In this document: piece by piece, positions 25,602 to 35,844 of the stretch
How the letters are laid out: each line of letters opens with the position of its first letter
Position numbering within the stretch: position 1 is the stretch's first letter
Assembly (NCBI RefSeq): GCF_004346225.1
Contig: NZ_SMAJ01000009.1
Span: 79,028-143,027 of the forward strand
DNA length: 64,000 nt
Direction: 5' to 3'
Origin: Paralcaligenes ureilyticus
GTDB lineage: Bacteria > Pseudomonadota > Gammaproteobacteria > Burkholderiales > Burkholderiaceae_B
The notes under the pieces: model-generated
Told to the model about the DNA's origin: nothing
The model's input: the letters and a program-made list of their open reading frames with translations, nothing else
Database searches by the model: none
Program-made: the position numbers and the translations under genes

Positions 25602-26690
25602 ATGAACCCAAACGAACAGAAGCTTGATTACCCGTGGGGCGACGAGCTGCCCGCGCCGGGTGCGGCCCGCATGGTGGCCGACGGAGTGCGCTGGATACGC
25701 ATGCCTCTGCCGTTCGCGCTCGACCATATCAACCTTTGGCTGCTGCGCGACGAAATCGACGGCCGCCAGGGGTGGACGATCGTGGATTGCGGCGTATCGC
25801 GCGACGAGGTCAAGGACCTGTGGGAGCAGGTGTTTGAAAATGCGCTGGGCGGCCTGCCTGTTTTGCGCGTGCTGGTCACGCATATGCACCCCGATCATGT
25901 GGGCCTGGCTTACTGGTTGTGCAATCGCTGGCAAGCGCCTTTATGGATGACGATGACCGATTATTCCGTGGCGCGTTTGTGGTCGCGTCCGGCCCTTAGC
26001 GACTCTCATGGCGCCGGCGCGGGTGGCCAGGGGGCGGTCGAGCATTTCACGCGCCATGGTTTGGCCGACCCGGAGATCCAGAAAAAAATCCGCGAGCGGG
26101 CCAATTATTACCCCGGCCTGGTGCCCGACGTGCCCGCGCGCTTTCACCGGATCATGGATGGTGATCGTATCGCGATAGGCGGCCGGGACTGGCGTGTGAT
26201 CGTGGGGTATGGGCACGCGCCGGAACATGCCTCTTTGTACTGCGATACGCTCAATGTGCTGATTTCGGGCGATATGGTGTTGCCGCGCATCTCCACCAAC
26301 ATTAGCGTGTTCGATTACGAACCCGACGCCAACCCCCTGCCTTTGTATCTCGACTCGTTGCGCCGCTACGATAGCTTGCCCGAGGATACGCTGGTGCTGC
26401 CGTCGCACGGACGCCCCTTCAAGGGCTTGCATGAACGGGTGGCGCAACAGCTGGCGCACCATGCCGAACGGCTGGCCGAGGTGCTTGCCGCCTGCCGCAC
26501 GCCCCTAAGCGCCGCCGATGTGTTGCCGTTCATGTTCAAGCGCGTGCTGGATTCGCATCAGCTGACTTTTGCAATGGGCGAGGCCTTGGCGCATCTGCAT
26601 GCCTTGTATTTCGAAGGCAAGCTTGCGCGTGAGACCGGCGCCGATGGCGTGATTCGCTTCAGCGTGAAGCCCTCGCTAGCGGCTGCTTAG
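25602..26690 (+). CDS. MBL-fold metallo-hydrolase, probably in the LiuR regulon
   Basis: A 362-residue metallo-beta-lactamase-fold hydrolase. The di-metal motif THMHPDHVG supplies His94, His96, Asp98 and His99. Further ligands are likely in YGHAPEHASLY, the Asp in LISGDMVLPRIS, and LPSHGRPFKG. A C-terminal helical extension with LLHxxL-like repeats suggests a glyoxalase-II/lactonase-like thioesterase relative. The ATG at 25602 has CGGAGA five bases upstream. The track-style TTG at 25599 adds only one residue. The gene is divergent from liuR and shares its operator and a 19-base-spacer promoter, so it may hydrolyse a CoA thioester or lactone in branched-chain degradation (inference). Its 3' end overlaps the convergent LysE gene by 15 bases. 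Confidence 0.88.
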   Translation: MNPNEQKLDYPWGDELPAPGAARMVADGVRWIRMPLPFALDHINLWLLRDEIDGRQGWTIVDCGVSRDEVKDLWEQVFENALGGLPVLRVLVTHMHPDHVGLAYWLCNRWQAPLWMTMTDYSVARLWSRPALSDSHGAGAGGQGAVEHFTRHGLADPEIQKKIRERANYYPGLVPDVPARFHRIMDGDRIAIGGRDWRVIVGYGHAPEHASLYCDTLNVLISGDMVLPRISTNISVFDYEPDANPLPLYLDSLRRYDSLPEDTLVLPSHGRPFKGLHERVAQQLAHHAERLAEVLAACRTPLSAADVLPFMFKRVLDSHQLTFAMGEALAHLHALYFEGKLARETGADGVIRFSVKPSLAAA

Positions 26691-27302
26691 CACGAGCTTT
26701 AGCGCCAGGCCTATAAATACGACGGCGGCAAATCGATTGAGCACGCGCTGGGCCCTGGCCGAGTTTTGTATGTGGTCGCCGAAAGCGCCTGAGAAGAAGG
26801 CAATGCAGCCGAATACGATCAGGGCCGCCAGGATGAATAGTGCGCCCAACTGCAAGGTCTGCAGCGCGACCGAGCCGCGCGCGGGCGAGGTGAACTGCGG
26901 TAAGAAGGCCAGAAAGAACAACGATACTTTCGGGTTGGTCAGGTTCATGATGATGCCGCGGCGGTATAGCGTGCCGTTCGATAATCGCGGAATTTTCCGG
27001 TGCGAGGCCAGGTGGCCGCGGGTGCGCAACGCGCCCCAGGCAAGATACACCAGGTAGGCGGCGCCCAGCAGTTTGAGCACGGTGAATGCGGCTTCGGACG
27101 CCGCAAAAAGCGCGGCCAGGCCGACGGCGACGGCGACGGTGTGGCCGATCAGTCCGGTGCACAAGCCCAACACCACCAGCATGCCCGAGGTGCGCCCCCA
27201 CATGGCCGACTGCATCAGCACGAACAGATTGTCGGGGCCCGGCGCCAGGGCCAGAAGCAGTGCAATGCCAAAAAACGAAAGCGCGATATCAATGGTCAGC
27301 AT
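26676..27302 (-). CDS. LysE/RhtB family amino-acid exporter
   Basis: A 208-residue inner-membrane exporter with six predicted helices. The family signature near the N-terminus is ALAPGPDNLFVLMQS, followed by GLCTGLIGHTVAVAVGL and the central NLTNPKVSLFFLAFLPQF, all highly conserved in LysE/RhtB proteins that export amino acids such as homoserine, threonine or lysine. The substrate cannot be told. It is convergent with the MBL gene (15-base overlap) and divergent from metC, 90 bases away. Proximity to metC may hint at a sulfur-containing amino acid, but that is speculation. Confidence 0.9.
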   Translation of the reverse strand: MLTIDIALSFFGIALLLALAPGPDNLFVLMQSAMWGRTSGMLVVLGLCTGLIGHTVAVAVGLAALFAASEAAFTVLKLLGAAYLVYLAWGALRTRGHLASHRKIPRLSNGTLYRRGIIMNLTNPKVSLFFLAFLPQFTSPARGSVALQTLQLGALFILAALIVFGCIAFFSGAFGDHIQNSARAQRVLNRFAAVVFIGLALKLVLSSR

Positions 27303-27392
27303 GATTGTGCAAGCCGCAAGGCCGGGCAGGCAGGAGGGTTATAAAATGTATGTTAGCTTTAGCAGTTCGCATTATTCACCAGACTACAAACC

Positions 27393-28592
27393 ATGACCCA
27401 TACTCCTACCCCCACGCATTTGGATACCTTGTTGCAGCATACGGGCATCGCCGAGTTTAATCCCAAAACCGGTGCGGCTCCGGTTGCCGTACCGTCGGTG
27501 CGCACCAGCACCGTGCGCTTTGCCTCGCTCGCGGCGCTCGATGAGGCGCAAGCCGGCAAGGCCCGCGGTGAGCGCGTTGTGACCTATGGCCGGGTCGGCA
27601 TGGATACGCATGCCGCGCTGGAGCAGGTGTTTTGCGATCTGGAAGGAGCGGATCGCGCTTTTCTGGCGCCTTCCGGCCTGGCGGCCATAACGCTGACATT
27701 GCTGGCGCTGGTCAATAGCGGCGACCATATGCTGGTGGCCGATTGTGTCTATGGGCCGGTGCGTCATCTGGACAACACGGTTTTGCAGCGCATGGGCATA
27801 GAAACGACCTACTGTCGCGCCACGCCCCAAGCCTTGGCCGAGCAACTCAAGCCCACTACTCGTGTGCTCTATGTCGAATCACCCGGCTCGCTCCTGTTTG
27901 AAATGCTTGACATCCCTGCGCTGGCCGATTTCGCCAAGGCGCATGGCTTGATTCTGGTGACCGACAATACCTGGGGTTCGGGCTATATTTATCGCCCTCT
28001 GGATCTGGGCGCTCACGTGTCGGTGGTGGCCGGCACCAAATACGTGGGTGGTCATTCCGACTTGATGCTGGGGGCGGTCATGGCCCGCGATCCGGCCCTC
28101 GTGCGGCGCATCAACGATACTCACTATGCCATGGGGTATTCCATCAGCGCCGATGACGCCTGGCTGGCCTTGCGGGGAGTGCGGACCTTGCCGATACGCA
28201 TGCGCGAGCATGCGGCGCATGCCTTGCGGATCTGCGAATTTCTGCAGGGCCGCGCCGAAGTCGGGCGAATTTACCATCCCGCCCTGGCGTCCGATCCGGG
28301 CCACGCGATCTGGGCGCGCGATTGCACCGGTTCAAACGGCATGATGGCCGTGGAGTTAAAGCTGGACAAACCCGCCGCCCGGCGCTTTGTCGATGCGCTG
28401 AAGTTATTCAGCATCGGATTTTCCTGGGGCGGCTTCGAAAGCCTGGTGCAATCGGTCAATACCGAGGTACTGGCTTCGCACGGCTATTGGCGGCACAGCG
28501 ATCACGCGCTGGTGCGCCTGCATATCGGCCTGGAGTCGCCCGACGACCTCATGGTCGATCTGGCGCAAGCGCTGGCCGCTGCGCGTGCCTGA
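27393..28592 (+). CDS. metC: Cystathionine beta-lyase
   Basis: A 399-residue PLP enzyme of the Cys/Met metabolism family. It cleaves cystathionine to homocysteine, pyruvate and ammonia in methionine synthesis. Visible features are VTYGRVGMDTHAALEQV near the N-terminus, APSGLAAITLTLLAL, YVESPGSLLFEMLDIPAL, the PLP aspartate/asparagine segment VTDNTWGSGYIYRP and the Schiff-base lysine in VVAGTKYVGGHSD. FSWGGFESLVQ near the C-terminus matches the beta-lyase branch rather than cystathionine gamma-synthase. The ATG at 27393 lies about 90 bases from the divergent LysE gene. A group of REP sequences follows the stop. Confidence 0.92.
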   Translation: MTHTPTPTHLDTLLQHTGIAEFNPKTGAAPVAVPSVRTSTVRFASLAALDEAQAGKARGERVVTYGRVGMDTHAALEQVFCDLEGADRAFLAPSGLAAITLTLLALVNSGDHMLVADCVYGPVRHLDNTVLQRMGIETTYCRATPQALAEQLKPTTRVLYVESPGSLLFEMLDIPALADFAKAHGLILVTDNTWGSGYIYRPLDLGAHVSVVAGTKYVGGHSDLMLGAVMARDPALVRRINDTHYAMGYSISADDAWLALRGVRTLPIRMREHAAHALRICEFLQGRAEVGRIYHPALASDPGHAIWARDCTGSNGMMAVELKLDKPAARRFVDALKLFSIGFSWGGFESLVQSVNTEVLASHGYWRHSDHALVRLHIGLESPDDLMVDLAQALAAARA

Positions 28593-28607
28593 ATGGTTGC
28601 GTGAATT

Positions 28608-28732
28608 TGTAGCGGAAGGCCTGCATGAATTTGTCGCGACAGGCCTGTAGCGACAGGCCTTGTGCCTGTCATCGACGCAAGATACGGTCTCTGTTGCCAA
28701 CGATTTTGGCAGCCACAAGGGCTGCCGCTACA
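28608..28732. repeat. REP cluster: two truncated heads plus a class D/class A pair (heads outward)
   Basis: Two incomplete copies (28608-28624 and 28632-28645) are followed by a full class D copy at 28646-28671 (stem GACAGGC/GCCTGTC) and an inverted class A copy at 28707-28732 (GGCAGCC/GGCTGCC), 35 bp apart. The spacer is about 80% identical to the reverse complement of the spacer at 45147-45181. The cluster occupies the convergent gap between metC and dsbA. Confidence 0.9.
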
Positions 28733-28747
28733 AAGACGTATCGTCGC

Positions 28748-29383
28748 TTATTTCTTGTTGACTAGCTCAACCAGCTTCTGCGCTTCTTTTATCGTGCCCT
28801 CGTAGCTTTGCGTCATGGACGGCGAGGTCACGTATTTGCCATCCACCGAAATGCTGGGGGTGCCTTCGATCTGGTAGCTCTTGGCCTGCTCGTTGGCTCG
28901 CGTGACCTTGGACTGGACGCCGAAGGATGTAAAGACCGCTGTGAATTTGGCGCGGTCCAGGCCTTGGCTGACGGCCCAGTCGGTAATAGCCTTTTGATCG
29001 TAAATGGGCTTATGTTCTTCGTGTATGGCTTTGAACACGGCGGGGTGCAGATCCAGCCTGTCCATGGCTTCGAGCGTGTAGTACAGCTTTTGCAGATCGG
29101 CCATGCTGGCGTTGAACGCCACCGGAACCGAACGGAAAACGACGTTGGGCGGAAGCGTCTTGACCCATTTCTCGACCATGGGCTCGATGGCGGCGCAGTG
29201 CGGGCAGGTATAGGCAAAAAATTCCAGCACTTCGATTTTCCCCGGGGTATCCGAGGGCTGCGCCTGGTCGAGGGTGGCGTATTGGCCTTGAGCGTCGGCG
29301 GCTTGGCTGATGGGGGCGAAGAGCACGCCCGAGCCTATTGTGATGACGGCTATTGCACGTAGAAAAAGGTTTTTTAGCGACAT
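28748..29383 (-). CDS. dsbA: Periplasmic thiol:disulfide oxidase DsbA
   Basis: A 211-residue periplasmic oxidoreductase that introduces disulfide bonds into exported proteins. A Sec signal peptide (LFLRAIAVITIGSGVLFAPISQAA) ends near residue 29. The active site CPHC is at 60-63 and the cis-proline loop is GTPSIS. The helical insertion of DsbA lies between. The CPHC dipeptide is the strongly oxidising DsbA type rather than DsbC/G. The gene is 125 bases downstream of the SPOR-domain gene on the same strand, an order (argS - SPOR - dsbA) familiar in the Bordetella group. It ends beside the REP cluster, which may terminate both it and metC. Confidence 0.95.
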   Translation of the reverse strand: MSLKNLFLRAIAVITIGSGVLFAPISQAADAQGQYATLDQAQPSDTPGKIEVLEFFAYTCPHCAAIEPMVEKWVKTLPPNVVFRSVPVAFNASMADLQKLYYTLEAMDRLDLHPAVFKAIHEEHKPIYDQKAITDWAVSQGLDRAKFTAVFTSFGVQSKVTRANEQAKSYQIEGTPSISVDGKYVTSPSMTQSYEGTIKEAQKLVELVNKK

Positions 29384-29508
29384 GGTTTCGTAGTCCAGAA
29401 CAAATCAAGAAAATAAGACAGTCAATGCGCCGACAAGTTCAGCGTAGGTGCAACGATAGACCAAGCGTGAAGCGGCAACAAGTTCGCGTAAATTTCGCCG
29501 GTCCCCGT

Positions 29509-30273
29509 TTACTGGCGCATGACGGACGAAGCGATTTTTTCTTCACCCAGCCGCGCGCGCGATCGGTTCATCTCATCGATGCCTTTAAAAGGGCCCACCC
29601 GAACGCGATTGATGGTCGAACCATTAACCTGGGCTTTTTGTACTTCAGCCGGCAGGCCCATAAGCAGGATTTGCGCCTTGATCGCCTCGGCGTCTTTATT
29701 GGAGCGGAAGGCACCGGCCTGTAAGAAATAAATGGTCTGCGTATTGGCTGGGGCAGGTGTTTTTGTTGCCGCGGCGGCTTTGGGCGCCGGCTTTGCTTCG
29801 GGCGCCGGCTTGGTATCGTGCGGCGTTGCGTGGCTGCCCGTTGCCGCCGGTGCGGCGGCGGGCTTGGCGGGCGCCTTGCTGTCGTCGGTCAGGGTCGCGA
29901 TCAGCTTGCTGAGATTGTCGCCCTTTGGAGACTCGGCGGCTTTGCCGGCTGCGGGCGGCGTTTGAGCGTTTGTGGCCGATGCCTGCCCGGATGCCGGCGC
30001 GGGCGCGGTGTTGACCGGTCCGGTTGGGGCAACGCCTGCGGCCCCGTCCTTGCCATACAGGCCCAGATTGGGGTCGGGAGCATCCTTGACCTCGGGCAGC
30101 AAGGTTTTTGCCGGATCGCGGCTTGCATGATCGACAAAGGGCATTGGTGCGCGGGCCACGAAAACCGCGACGACCGCGGCCAGGGCAAGGCCGATGATAA
30201 GGCCGGTAAGCACCGCGAACAGGGTGCTGCCGCCCGATTTGGAGCCCGATGAGTTGCGATTATTTCGTGCCAT
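29509..30273 (-). CDS. SPOR domain membrane protein (FtsN-like)
   Basis: A 254-residue bitopic membrane protein. It has a short basic cytoplasmic start (MARNNRNSSGSKSGG), one transmembrane helix (LFAVLTGLIIGLALAAVVAVFVA), a long Ala/Pro/Lys-rich linker (about 60-170) and a C-terminal SPOR domain (IYFLQAGAFRSNKDAEAI ... NRVRVGPFKGIDEMNRSRARL). SPOR domains bind denuded glycan strands at the division septum, so a role in cell division or cell-wall remodelling is likely, and the layout resembles FtsN. It lies ten bases after argS, the arrangement typical of FtsN-like proteins in betaproteobacteria. I leave the symbol empty because several SPOR proteins may coexist. Confidence 0.9.
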   Translation of the reverse strand: MARNNRNSSGSKSGGSTLFAVLTGLIIGLALAAVVAVFVARAPMPFVDHASRDPAKTLLPEVKDAPDPNLGLYGKDGAAGVAPTGPVNTAPAPASGQASATNAQTPPAAGKAAESPKGDNLSKLIATLTDDSKAPAKPAAAPAATGSHATPHDTKPAPEAKPAPKAAAATKTPAPANTQTIYFLQAGAFRSNKDAEAIKAQILLMGLPAEVQKAQVNGSTINRVRVGPFKGIDEMNRSRARLGEEKIASSVMRQ

Positions 30274-30282
30274 AAGACCGGA

Positions 30283-31962
30283 TTACATCCTTTCGGGGGC
30301 GGACACCCCAAGTAGCGCCAGGCCGCTTGCGATCACTTGGCGAGTTGCCTGGGCCAGGCGCAAGCGCGCCAGTTTGAGCGCGTCGTCGTCGACCAGTACC
30401 CGTTCGGCGTTGTACCAGGCGTGGAAATCGGCGGCACAATCACGCAACCAAAAAGCAATGTGATGCGGCGCCAGTTCCTGAGTGGCCAGGGCCACCGTGT
30501 CGGGGTATTCGGCCAGGCGCTGCATCAAGGCGAATTCGCTGGGAGCCGTAAGCACGCTGGGGTCGGCGCCGGCCGCTTGCGTCAGCAGGTTGGCGGAGGA
30601 CTTCAGGATCGAGCAGATGCGCGCGTGTGCATACTGAATATAGTAAACCGGATTTTCTTCGTTCTTGGACAATGCCAGGTCGATATCGAAAATGAATTCG
30701 GAGTCGGCGCGGCGCTGTATGAGGAAGAACCGGACAGCGTCCTGCCCGACCCAGTCGATCAGGTCGCGCATGGTGACGTAGCTGCCGGCCCGTTTGGAGA
30801 TTTTTACTTCGGCGCCGTTGCGCACGACCCTGACCATCTTATGCAATATATAGGCGGGATAATCTTTGGGGATGCCCAGATTCAGGCCCTGCAGGCCGGC
30901 CCGTACGCGCGCGACCGTGCCATGATGGTCGCTGCCCTGAATATTGATCGCATGGTGAAAGCCGCGCTCCCATTTGGCGACGTGGTAGGCCACGTCTGGC
31001 ACAAAATAGGTATAGCCGCCTTCGGACTTGCGCATCACGCGGTCCTTGTCGTCGCCCGTGCCCAGATCGGTGGTGCGCAGCCACAGCGCGCCTTCGTGTT
31101 CATAAGTGTGGCCGGCAGCGATGAGCGCCCGCACCGTGCCTTCGACCCTGCCGCTGGTATAGAGCGAACTCTCGAGATAGTAGTTGTCGAATTGCAGGCT
31201 GAACGCCTGCAGGTCCAGATCCTGTTCGCGGCGCAGGTATGCCACGGCAAAGTGGCGTATGTCGTCGAGACTGTCGATGTTGCCGCTGGCCGTCACCGAT
31301 TTGCCGTCGGCCGCCTGCACTGTGGCGCGGGCCAGGAAGTCGTGGGCGATGTCGACGATGTAGTCGCCCTTATAGCCTTCGGCCGGGAATTGGTCCGATT
31401 CCGGGCTTATGCCCCGCGCCCGCGCCTGGACGCTGATGGCCAGGTTTTCGATTTGATTGCCGGCGTCGTTGTAATAGAACTCGCGGGTGACGTCAAAGCC
31501 CCGCGCGGCAAACAGCCGGCAAAGCGAATCGCCCAGGGCCGCCTGGCGGGCGTGCCCGACGTGCAAGGGGCCGGTGGGGTTGGCCGAGACGAATTCGACA
31601 AGAACCTTTTCGCCTGAAGGCGCAAGCGTTCCGTACTGGTCGCCTTGCGCGGAAATCTGGCCAATAACGGCCTGGCGCGCGGCGTGGCTCAGGCGGAAAT
31701 TGATAAAGCCCGGGCCGGCAACTTCGGCCGAAGCGACGAGGGCCTGTGCATTGCCGGCCAGTGCATCGACGATTTGTTGCGCGAGTTCGCGCGGATTGCG
31801 CTTGGCAGGTTTGGCGATTTGCATGGCCACATTGCTGGCGATGTCGCCATGGGCGGCCACTTTGGGGCGCTCGAGCAGAATCTTGGGCGATGCCCCGGGG
31901 ACCAGCCGGGCTACGGCGGCCTGAATCAATGAAATAAGTTGTTTTTGTTGCTCTGGGAGCAT
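30283..31962 (-). CDS. argS: Arginyl-tRNA synthetase
   Basis: A 559-residue class I aminoacyl-tRNA synthetase that charges tRNA(Arg). The N-terminal Arg-S additional domain ([20 protein letters not shown]) leads to the HIGH-type motif [43 protein letters not shown] holds the KMSKS-equivalent loop (ArgRS often lacks the canonical lysine), and the all-helical anticodon domain ends the protein in [11 protein letters not shown] use the ATG at 31962. An upstream in-frame extension to 32112 overlaps the neighbouring RHS gene and has no similarity to the family. The SPOR gene follows at ten bases. Confidence 0.96.
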   Translation of the reverse strand: MLPEQQKQLISLIQAAVARLVPGASPKILLERPKVAAHGDIASNVAMQIAKPAKRNPRELAQQIVDALAGNAQALVASAEVAGPGFINFRLSHAARQAVIGQISAQGDQYGTLAPSGEKVLVEFVSANPTGPLHVGHARQAALGDSLCRLFAARGFDVTREFYYNDAGNQIENLAISVQARARGISPESDQFPAEGYKGDYIVDIAHDFLARATVQAADGKSVTASGNIDSLDDIRHFAVAYLRREQDLDLQAFSLQFDNYYLESSLYTSGRVEGTVRALIAAGHTYEHEGALWLRTTDLGTGDDKDRVMRKSEGGYTYFVPDVAYHVAKWERGFHHAINIQGSDHHGTVARVRAGLQGLNLGIPKDYPAYILHKMVRVVRNGAEVKISKRAGSYVTMRDLIDWVGQDAVRFFLIQRRADSEFIFDIDLALSKNEENPVYYIQYAHARICSILKSSANLLTQAAGADPSVLTAPSEFALMQRLAEYPDTVALATQELAPHHIAFWLRDCAADFHAWYNAERVLVDDDALKLARLRLAQATRQVIASGLALLGVSAPERM

Positions 31963-32038
31963 AAGGCGTCGTTTTTGGCAAAGCTGGAAAGACGTAAATG
32001 ATAGCGTGATTTGCCTTGCACTGCCTTGTATGGCGTGC

Positions 32039-35000
32039 CTAAACGGGAAGGGGCTGCCAGCCCAGTTCGTTTCGCAGCCATTGCGCATAGCCCCGCATGT
32101 CCACGGTGCCAACCTCAGCCGTTAGTGTGATGCGCCAGTTGGCAATGCGTTGTATGAGCTCTTCCGTTGTGTTGCGTTGCAAACTGCCCAATTGAGGATG
32201 ATCGTCCTGGTTGGGCCAGCGGGCCGAGCCGTCCTGGCCGTCGACGCGCCGGTCGCCGTCCTGCACTGATCGGGCCAGCGCCGAGCGCTGGTCGTGCAGG
32301 ATCGGCGCGGTGACTTCCCGATCGGACAAGGGTGCGGTGTCGAAACGCAGGGAGGCGGCTCGCGCCTGCCACAGCATCCAGTTAAGCGCCACGTCGGACA
32401 GGTCGCCGCGCGAATTGGGCTGGCCCGCGTCGTCGACGTCCACGCCGCCGCCTATGTCGGCGTGGGCCCCGATAAACGGCGCCTCGACGGTATTGCCTCC
32501 GGGGCCGCCCGCGGCTGAGACCAGCGGATACAGCCAGCGCCGCTCCTGGAGGGCCACGGCATGAGCCACCCAGCCCCAGGCTGAGGCGATGCTCAGGTCG
32601 TATTGGGTATTGTCGATGCCGGCTAGGCCAAACTGGGCGACCGTATCGAATAAACCCATGAACCTGAGGTCGACGCAGGCGGTCACCAAGCCGCGAGTGC
32701 CATCTGTGTACGAGAAAAAACCTTGATCAATATGCTGATTGAGCAGGTTTCCGAAATGCCGCGCCAGGGCCGCGCCGCGCGAGTACCCGAGGATGTCGAT
32801 GGGAATGACGTCGCGGCCGGCGCCATCCAGGGCGTCAAGCAGCGACTGCCATTGTGCGTCGATGATCGCCGGTGCGGAGTACGCGGTGACGGCGTCCCAG
32901 TCGAGATGGGAGGAGTTGCCCGGACCATTCTGGTAGAAAACCGGGCCGTCCTGATACCATTGGCTCATTTTCCAGATATTGGTTTGTGACACGGGACTGT
33001 TGCGGGTGCCGTCGAAGGCAAATAACAGCAGGCCCAGCGGATCGATGTAACGTTTGGCTTGTTGATTGGCATAGCCCAGCGCCTGGTTTGCGGGGATGGG
33101 GCCCAGCGGATCGGGTTCCAGGTATTGGCCCAGGTCGGGCAGGTAAGTGCGCAAATGATTGTCGTGCCATCCGGTGCTGCGATCCGCGATCTGGCCAGGC
33201 AGCCGCAAGTCGAGCGTCAGGTCGCCGGCGATTTGCGTCGCCGCCCCCATTGGGCTGTAGGTGGCGAGCCAGCGTATTTTGCGTTGTGCATCGGTGACTA
33301 TTCGCGGCGCACCCAGCAGGTCGGAGTGCACTGAATACAGTGTCCCCGGCGATGTTGCCTGCCCCGTGTTTGCCGCCGGGTAATCGATAAAGCCCACCGG
33401 CGTAAGCCCGGCATAAATATAGCGGCGGGTAATGTTCGGTTGGGCCGTAGGCTGCGGGCCTGGCGCCTCCGCCTGCGGGGCTTGCGATTCAGCCACCAAC
33501 TGGTTGTTCAGATAGAAATAGTCGGTGCGTACTCCGGCCGATATTTTGGCAATGCGCTGGCCGAAGGCATTGTGGCGATAGGCGTCCGGCGCGTGGCCTG
33601 GGCGGCTCGCGTTTGTGAGGCGGCGGTTGGGGCCGTATTCCAGTGCGTATTCCTGATAGCGTGTGGGCAGCCCGCTTGCGTCGCGTTCGACGATAGGCTT
33701 GACGGTGTGCGCTGCCAGCCGGCGCGCTGCCAGTGCGCCGTCGTTGTGCCACGCGTACCATTGGGTGGATCCGGCCTGCGGTTGTTGCGCGCCTATGAGG
33801 CGCGACTGGCGGTCGTAGGCGTAATTCCAGGTCTCGACATGGTTTTGCGAGGGCACACGATGCCGTTCTTGCTGTACCAGGCCGTGCGGGCCATAGTCCT
33901 GATGCTGGGCCCATACCAGCTTGCCTTCGTGGTGCAGGATCAGGTCGCTTGCCTGCCGGTTGGAGAGCCGCGTTTGCAACTGCAGGCCGTTGCCGTACTG
34001 GTAACCCGCCTGAGACGCTGTGCTTTGGATGACAGCGTGGGCGCGGCCTTGCGCGTCGTGCCAGGTGATTGCCCGCAATCGCCCGTGCTTGTCCCATTGG
34101 TAGTGCAGGGCGCCGCCTTCGGGCAACCGATGCCTGATCAGGCGGTTGTCGTTATCGTAGCGGAACTGCTCGGTGTAGCGTAGGGCGTCGTTGCCCAGGG
34201 AGGCGCGGGGGCGCTCGATGCGGCGCTGGATCAGGCGATTTTTGGCATCGTAGCGGCGGGTTTCGTTTTCGTGCGGATGACGGATGCGCGCGAGCAGCGG
34301 CCCGCGCCAGCCAAGCACGGTTTCCCGCTTTTCGCGGGCGTTTTGTTCAATGAGTTGCACGGGTCGCCCGGCCGCGTCGTAGCGATAGCGCCAGCGGTCG
34401 CCATTGGCGAAGCTGCGTTCCGCGGGGCGTAGCCGTGCGTCGAACTGTGTGCGTTCGGTGCCGGTCAGGGTGCTGCTCCATGAGCTTCGGGTAGCCTGCG
34501 CCTGATAATGCAATATCAGGCCGGGCCATCCCCCTGATGGGTCGCTGATGCTTTCGATAGCGCCCGCTGCGCTTCGGGAGAGGCCGATGCCATTGATATG
34601 CGTCAGACGCCCTTGGTCGTCGTAGCGGGCCAGGCTGCCCGGCGCCGCGCAGCCCGGGCATGGAGCGCCGCTGACCCGGGTCAGGACGTGGCGCCCGCCC
34701 TTGAGTGCCGTATGAAAAGTTGTTTTCTCGCCCGCCGCGTTGGTTACTACCGTGGAGCCTTCAGATCGCAGGCTGGGGGTTTTCAGGTAGCGTAGCGTGA
34801 GCCGGCCGGCCTGTTCTTGCGGGCCGCCCAGGATCGACAGCGTGGCGCGGCCGCTTATGTCGTACGCCCAGGTATTGCTGCGTTTTTGGTGTTCGCCGTT
34901 GGCCGATACGGTTTCGATGCCGGTTAAATGATAGGGGTTGCCCGCTTGCATTAAGGGCTCGTACAGGTAACGGCGCCGCATGCCGTCGGGCCGTATCACC

Positions 35001-35746
35001 TGGTTCAGGCGCCAGGGGCCGGTCGCTTCGCCGGATGGCGTGGTTACAGGTTGGTAGGTATAGCGGAATGCCCCAAGCGGGGTATCGACGCGGCTTAGGT
35101 AGGCCCGCCCGCCGATGATCTGGTAGGAGAAGTCGATCGTGGGGCCCGAGTGGGACGATAGCCGCGAAATGGCGCCAAACTCGGGGCCGGGGGTGCTTTG
35201 GCGCTGGATGGCCAGGGCCTGCCCCCCTGCAAAGTCGATGCGAATGAGCCGGCCGTGCCGGTCGTAGCGGTTTTTCTGGCCGTTGGGCCATGTCCATATC
35301 CACTGCTGTTCGTGTGCGTCGATACGGCCGGCGTGCCCGGCATGTTCGCCCGTGCGCGCAAAGCTGATGCGGCTGCCGTCCGCCTGCACGATTTGCAGGC
35401 GCCCGCCGGCGTGAAATAGGCGGGTGTCGTAAGACAAGGCCCAGCCGGGGCCCAGCACCGAGTGGCGGCGGTCGAGCGAGTTGTAATGCCGACGCAGTTC
35501 CAGTTCGGGGGCGTGCGGGGCGGCGGGCAGGTCGAGTTCTTGCTGGTATTTGTTGCCGGTGACCAGATGAATGGGGTTGCCTGCGCCAAGATTCAGGTTG
35601 GGTTCGGGGTTGACGGCAAGCGTAGCCAGGCCGCCCTGGGCGCAGGGCTGGCCCAGGAGCGAGGGATTGCAGCTTAGGTCCGCCGCGACTGCCGTGCCAG
35701 CGTGTAAGGCCAGTAGCCATGCCAGCGCCCTCAAGTGCCGTGTCAT
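32039..35746 (-). CDS. Secreted RHS-repeat protein with C-terminal Tle1-like (DUF2235) lipase domain
   Basis: A 1235-residue protein. It starts with a Sec signal peptide ([19 protein letters not shown]), then a DUF6531-type entry domain ([31 protein letters not shown]) and an array of RHS/YD repeats ([52 protein letters not shown]). The core ends at RYIDPLGL, the usual boundary before a toxin. The C-terminal ~285 residues form an alpha/beta hydrolase: LFAFDGTRN, nucleophile elbow [10 protein letters not shown] with Ser at about 989, acidic [11 protein letters not shown], and GAHADIGGG with the catalytic His. This is the DUF2235/Tle1-like phospholipase type used by type VI effectors. No vgrG, paar or obvious immunity gene is nearby. 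The ATG at 35746 starts the signal peptide. Confidence 0.88.
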   Translation of the reverse strand: MTRHLRALAWLLALHAGTAVAADLSCNPSLLGQPCAQGGLATLAVNPEPNLNLGAGNPIHLVTGNKYQQELDLPAAPHAPELELRRHYNSLDRRHSVLGPGWALSYDTRLFHAGGRLQIVQADGSRISFARTGEHAGHAGRIDAHEQQWIWTWPNGQKNRYDRHGRLIRIDFAGGQALAIQRQSTPGPEFGAISRLSSHSGPTIDFSYQIIGGRAYLSRVDTPLGAFRYTYQPVTTPSGEATGPWRLNQVIRPDGMRRRYLYEPLMQAGNPYHLTGIETVSANGEHQKRSNTWAYDISGRATLSILGGPQEQAGRLTLRYLKTPSLRSEGSTVVTNAAGEKTTFHTALKGGRHVLTRVSGAPCPGCAAPGSLARYDDQGRLTHINGIGLSRSAAGAIESISDPSGGWPGLILHYQAQATRSSWSSTLTGTERTQFDARLRPAERSFANGDRWRYRYDAAGRPVQLIEQNAREKRETVLGWRGPLLARIRHPHENETRRYDAKNRLIQRRIERPRASLGNDALRYTEQFRYDNDNRLIRHRLPEGGALHYQWDKHGRLRAITWHDAQGRAHAVIQSTASQAGYQYGNGLQLQTRLSNRQASDLILHHEGKLVWAQHQDYGPHGLVQQERHRVPSQNHVETWNYAYDRQSRLIGAQQPQAGSTQWYAWHNDGALAARRLAAHTVKPIVERDASGLPTRYQEYALEYGPNRRLTNASRPGHAPDAYRHNAFGQRIAKISAGVRTDYFYLNNQLVAESQAPQAEAPGPQPTAQPNITRRYIYAGLTPVGFIDYPAANTGQATSPGTLYSVHSDLLGAPRIVTDAQRKIRWLATYSPMGAATQIAGDLTLDLRLPGQIADRSTGWHDNHLRTYLPDLGQYLEPDPLGPIPANQALGYANQQAKRYIDPLGLLLFAFDGTRNSPVSQTNIWKMSQWYQDGPVFYQNGPGNSSHLDWDAVTAYSAPAIIDAQWQSLLDALDGAGRDVIPIDILGYSRGAALARHFGNLLNQHIDQGFFSYTDGTRGLVTACVDLRFMGLFDTVAQFGLAGIDNTQYDLSIASAWGWVAHAVALQERRWLYPLVSAAGGPGGNTVEAPFIGAHADIGGGVDVDDAGQPNSRGDLSDVALNWMLWQARAASLRFDTAPLSDREVTAPILHDQRSALARSVQDGDRRVDGQDGSARWPNQDDHPQLGSLQRNTTEELIQRIANWRITLTAEVGTVDMRGYAQWLRNELGWQPLPV

Positions 35747-35844
35747 AATGCGCTTCGCGAAATGGGAAAGCACTTATTTTGCCGCTTGGCAGGGCGTGCA
35801 AGATAAGGTAGTGTATCTATGTGTCTATTGAGGGAAACCGAAGC

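Noticed and set aside
25071..25934. 287-codon frame on the minus strand covering liuR and the start of the MBL gene
   Set aside because: It is a shadow frame: it overlaps two genes with clear motifs (MerR helix-turn-helix and THMHPDH), has no recognisable domain and contains compositionally odd Arg/Pro runs.
28608..28732. CRISPR-like array in the REP cluster
   Set aside because: The repeats alternate in orientation, differ in stem sequence and are irregularly spaced. There is no cas gene.
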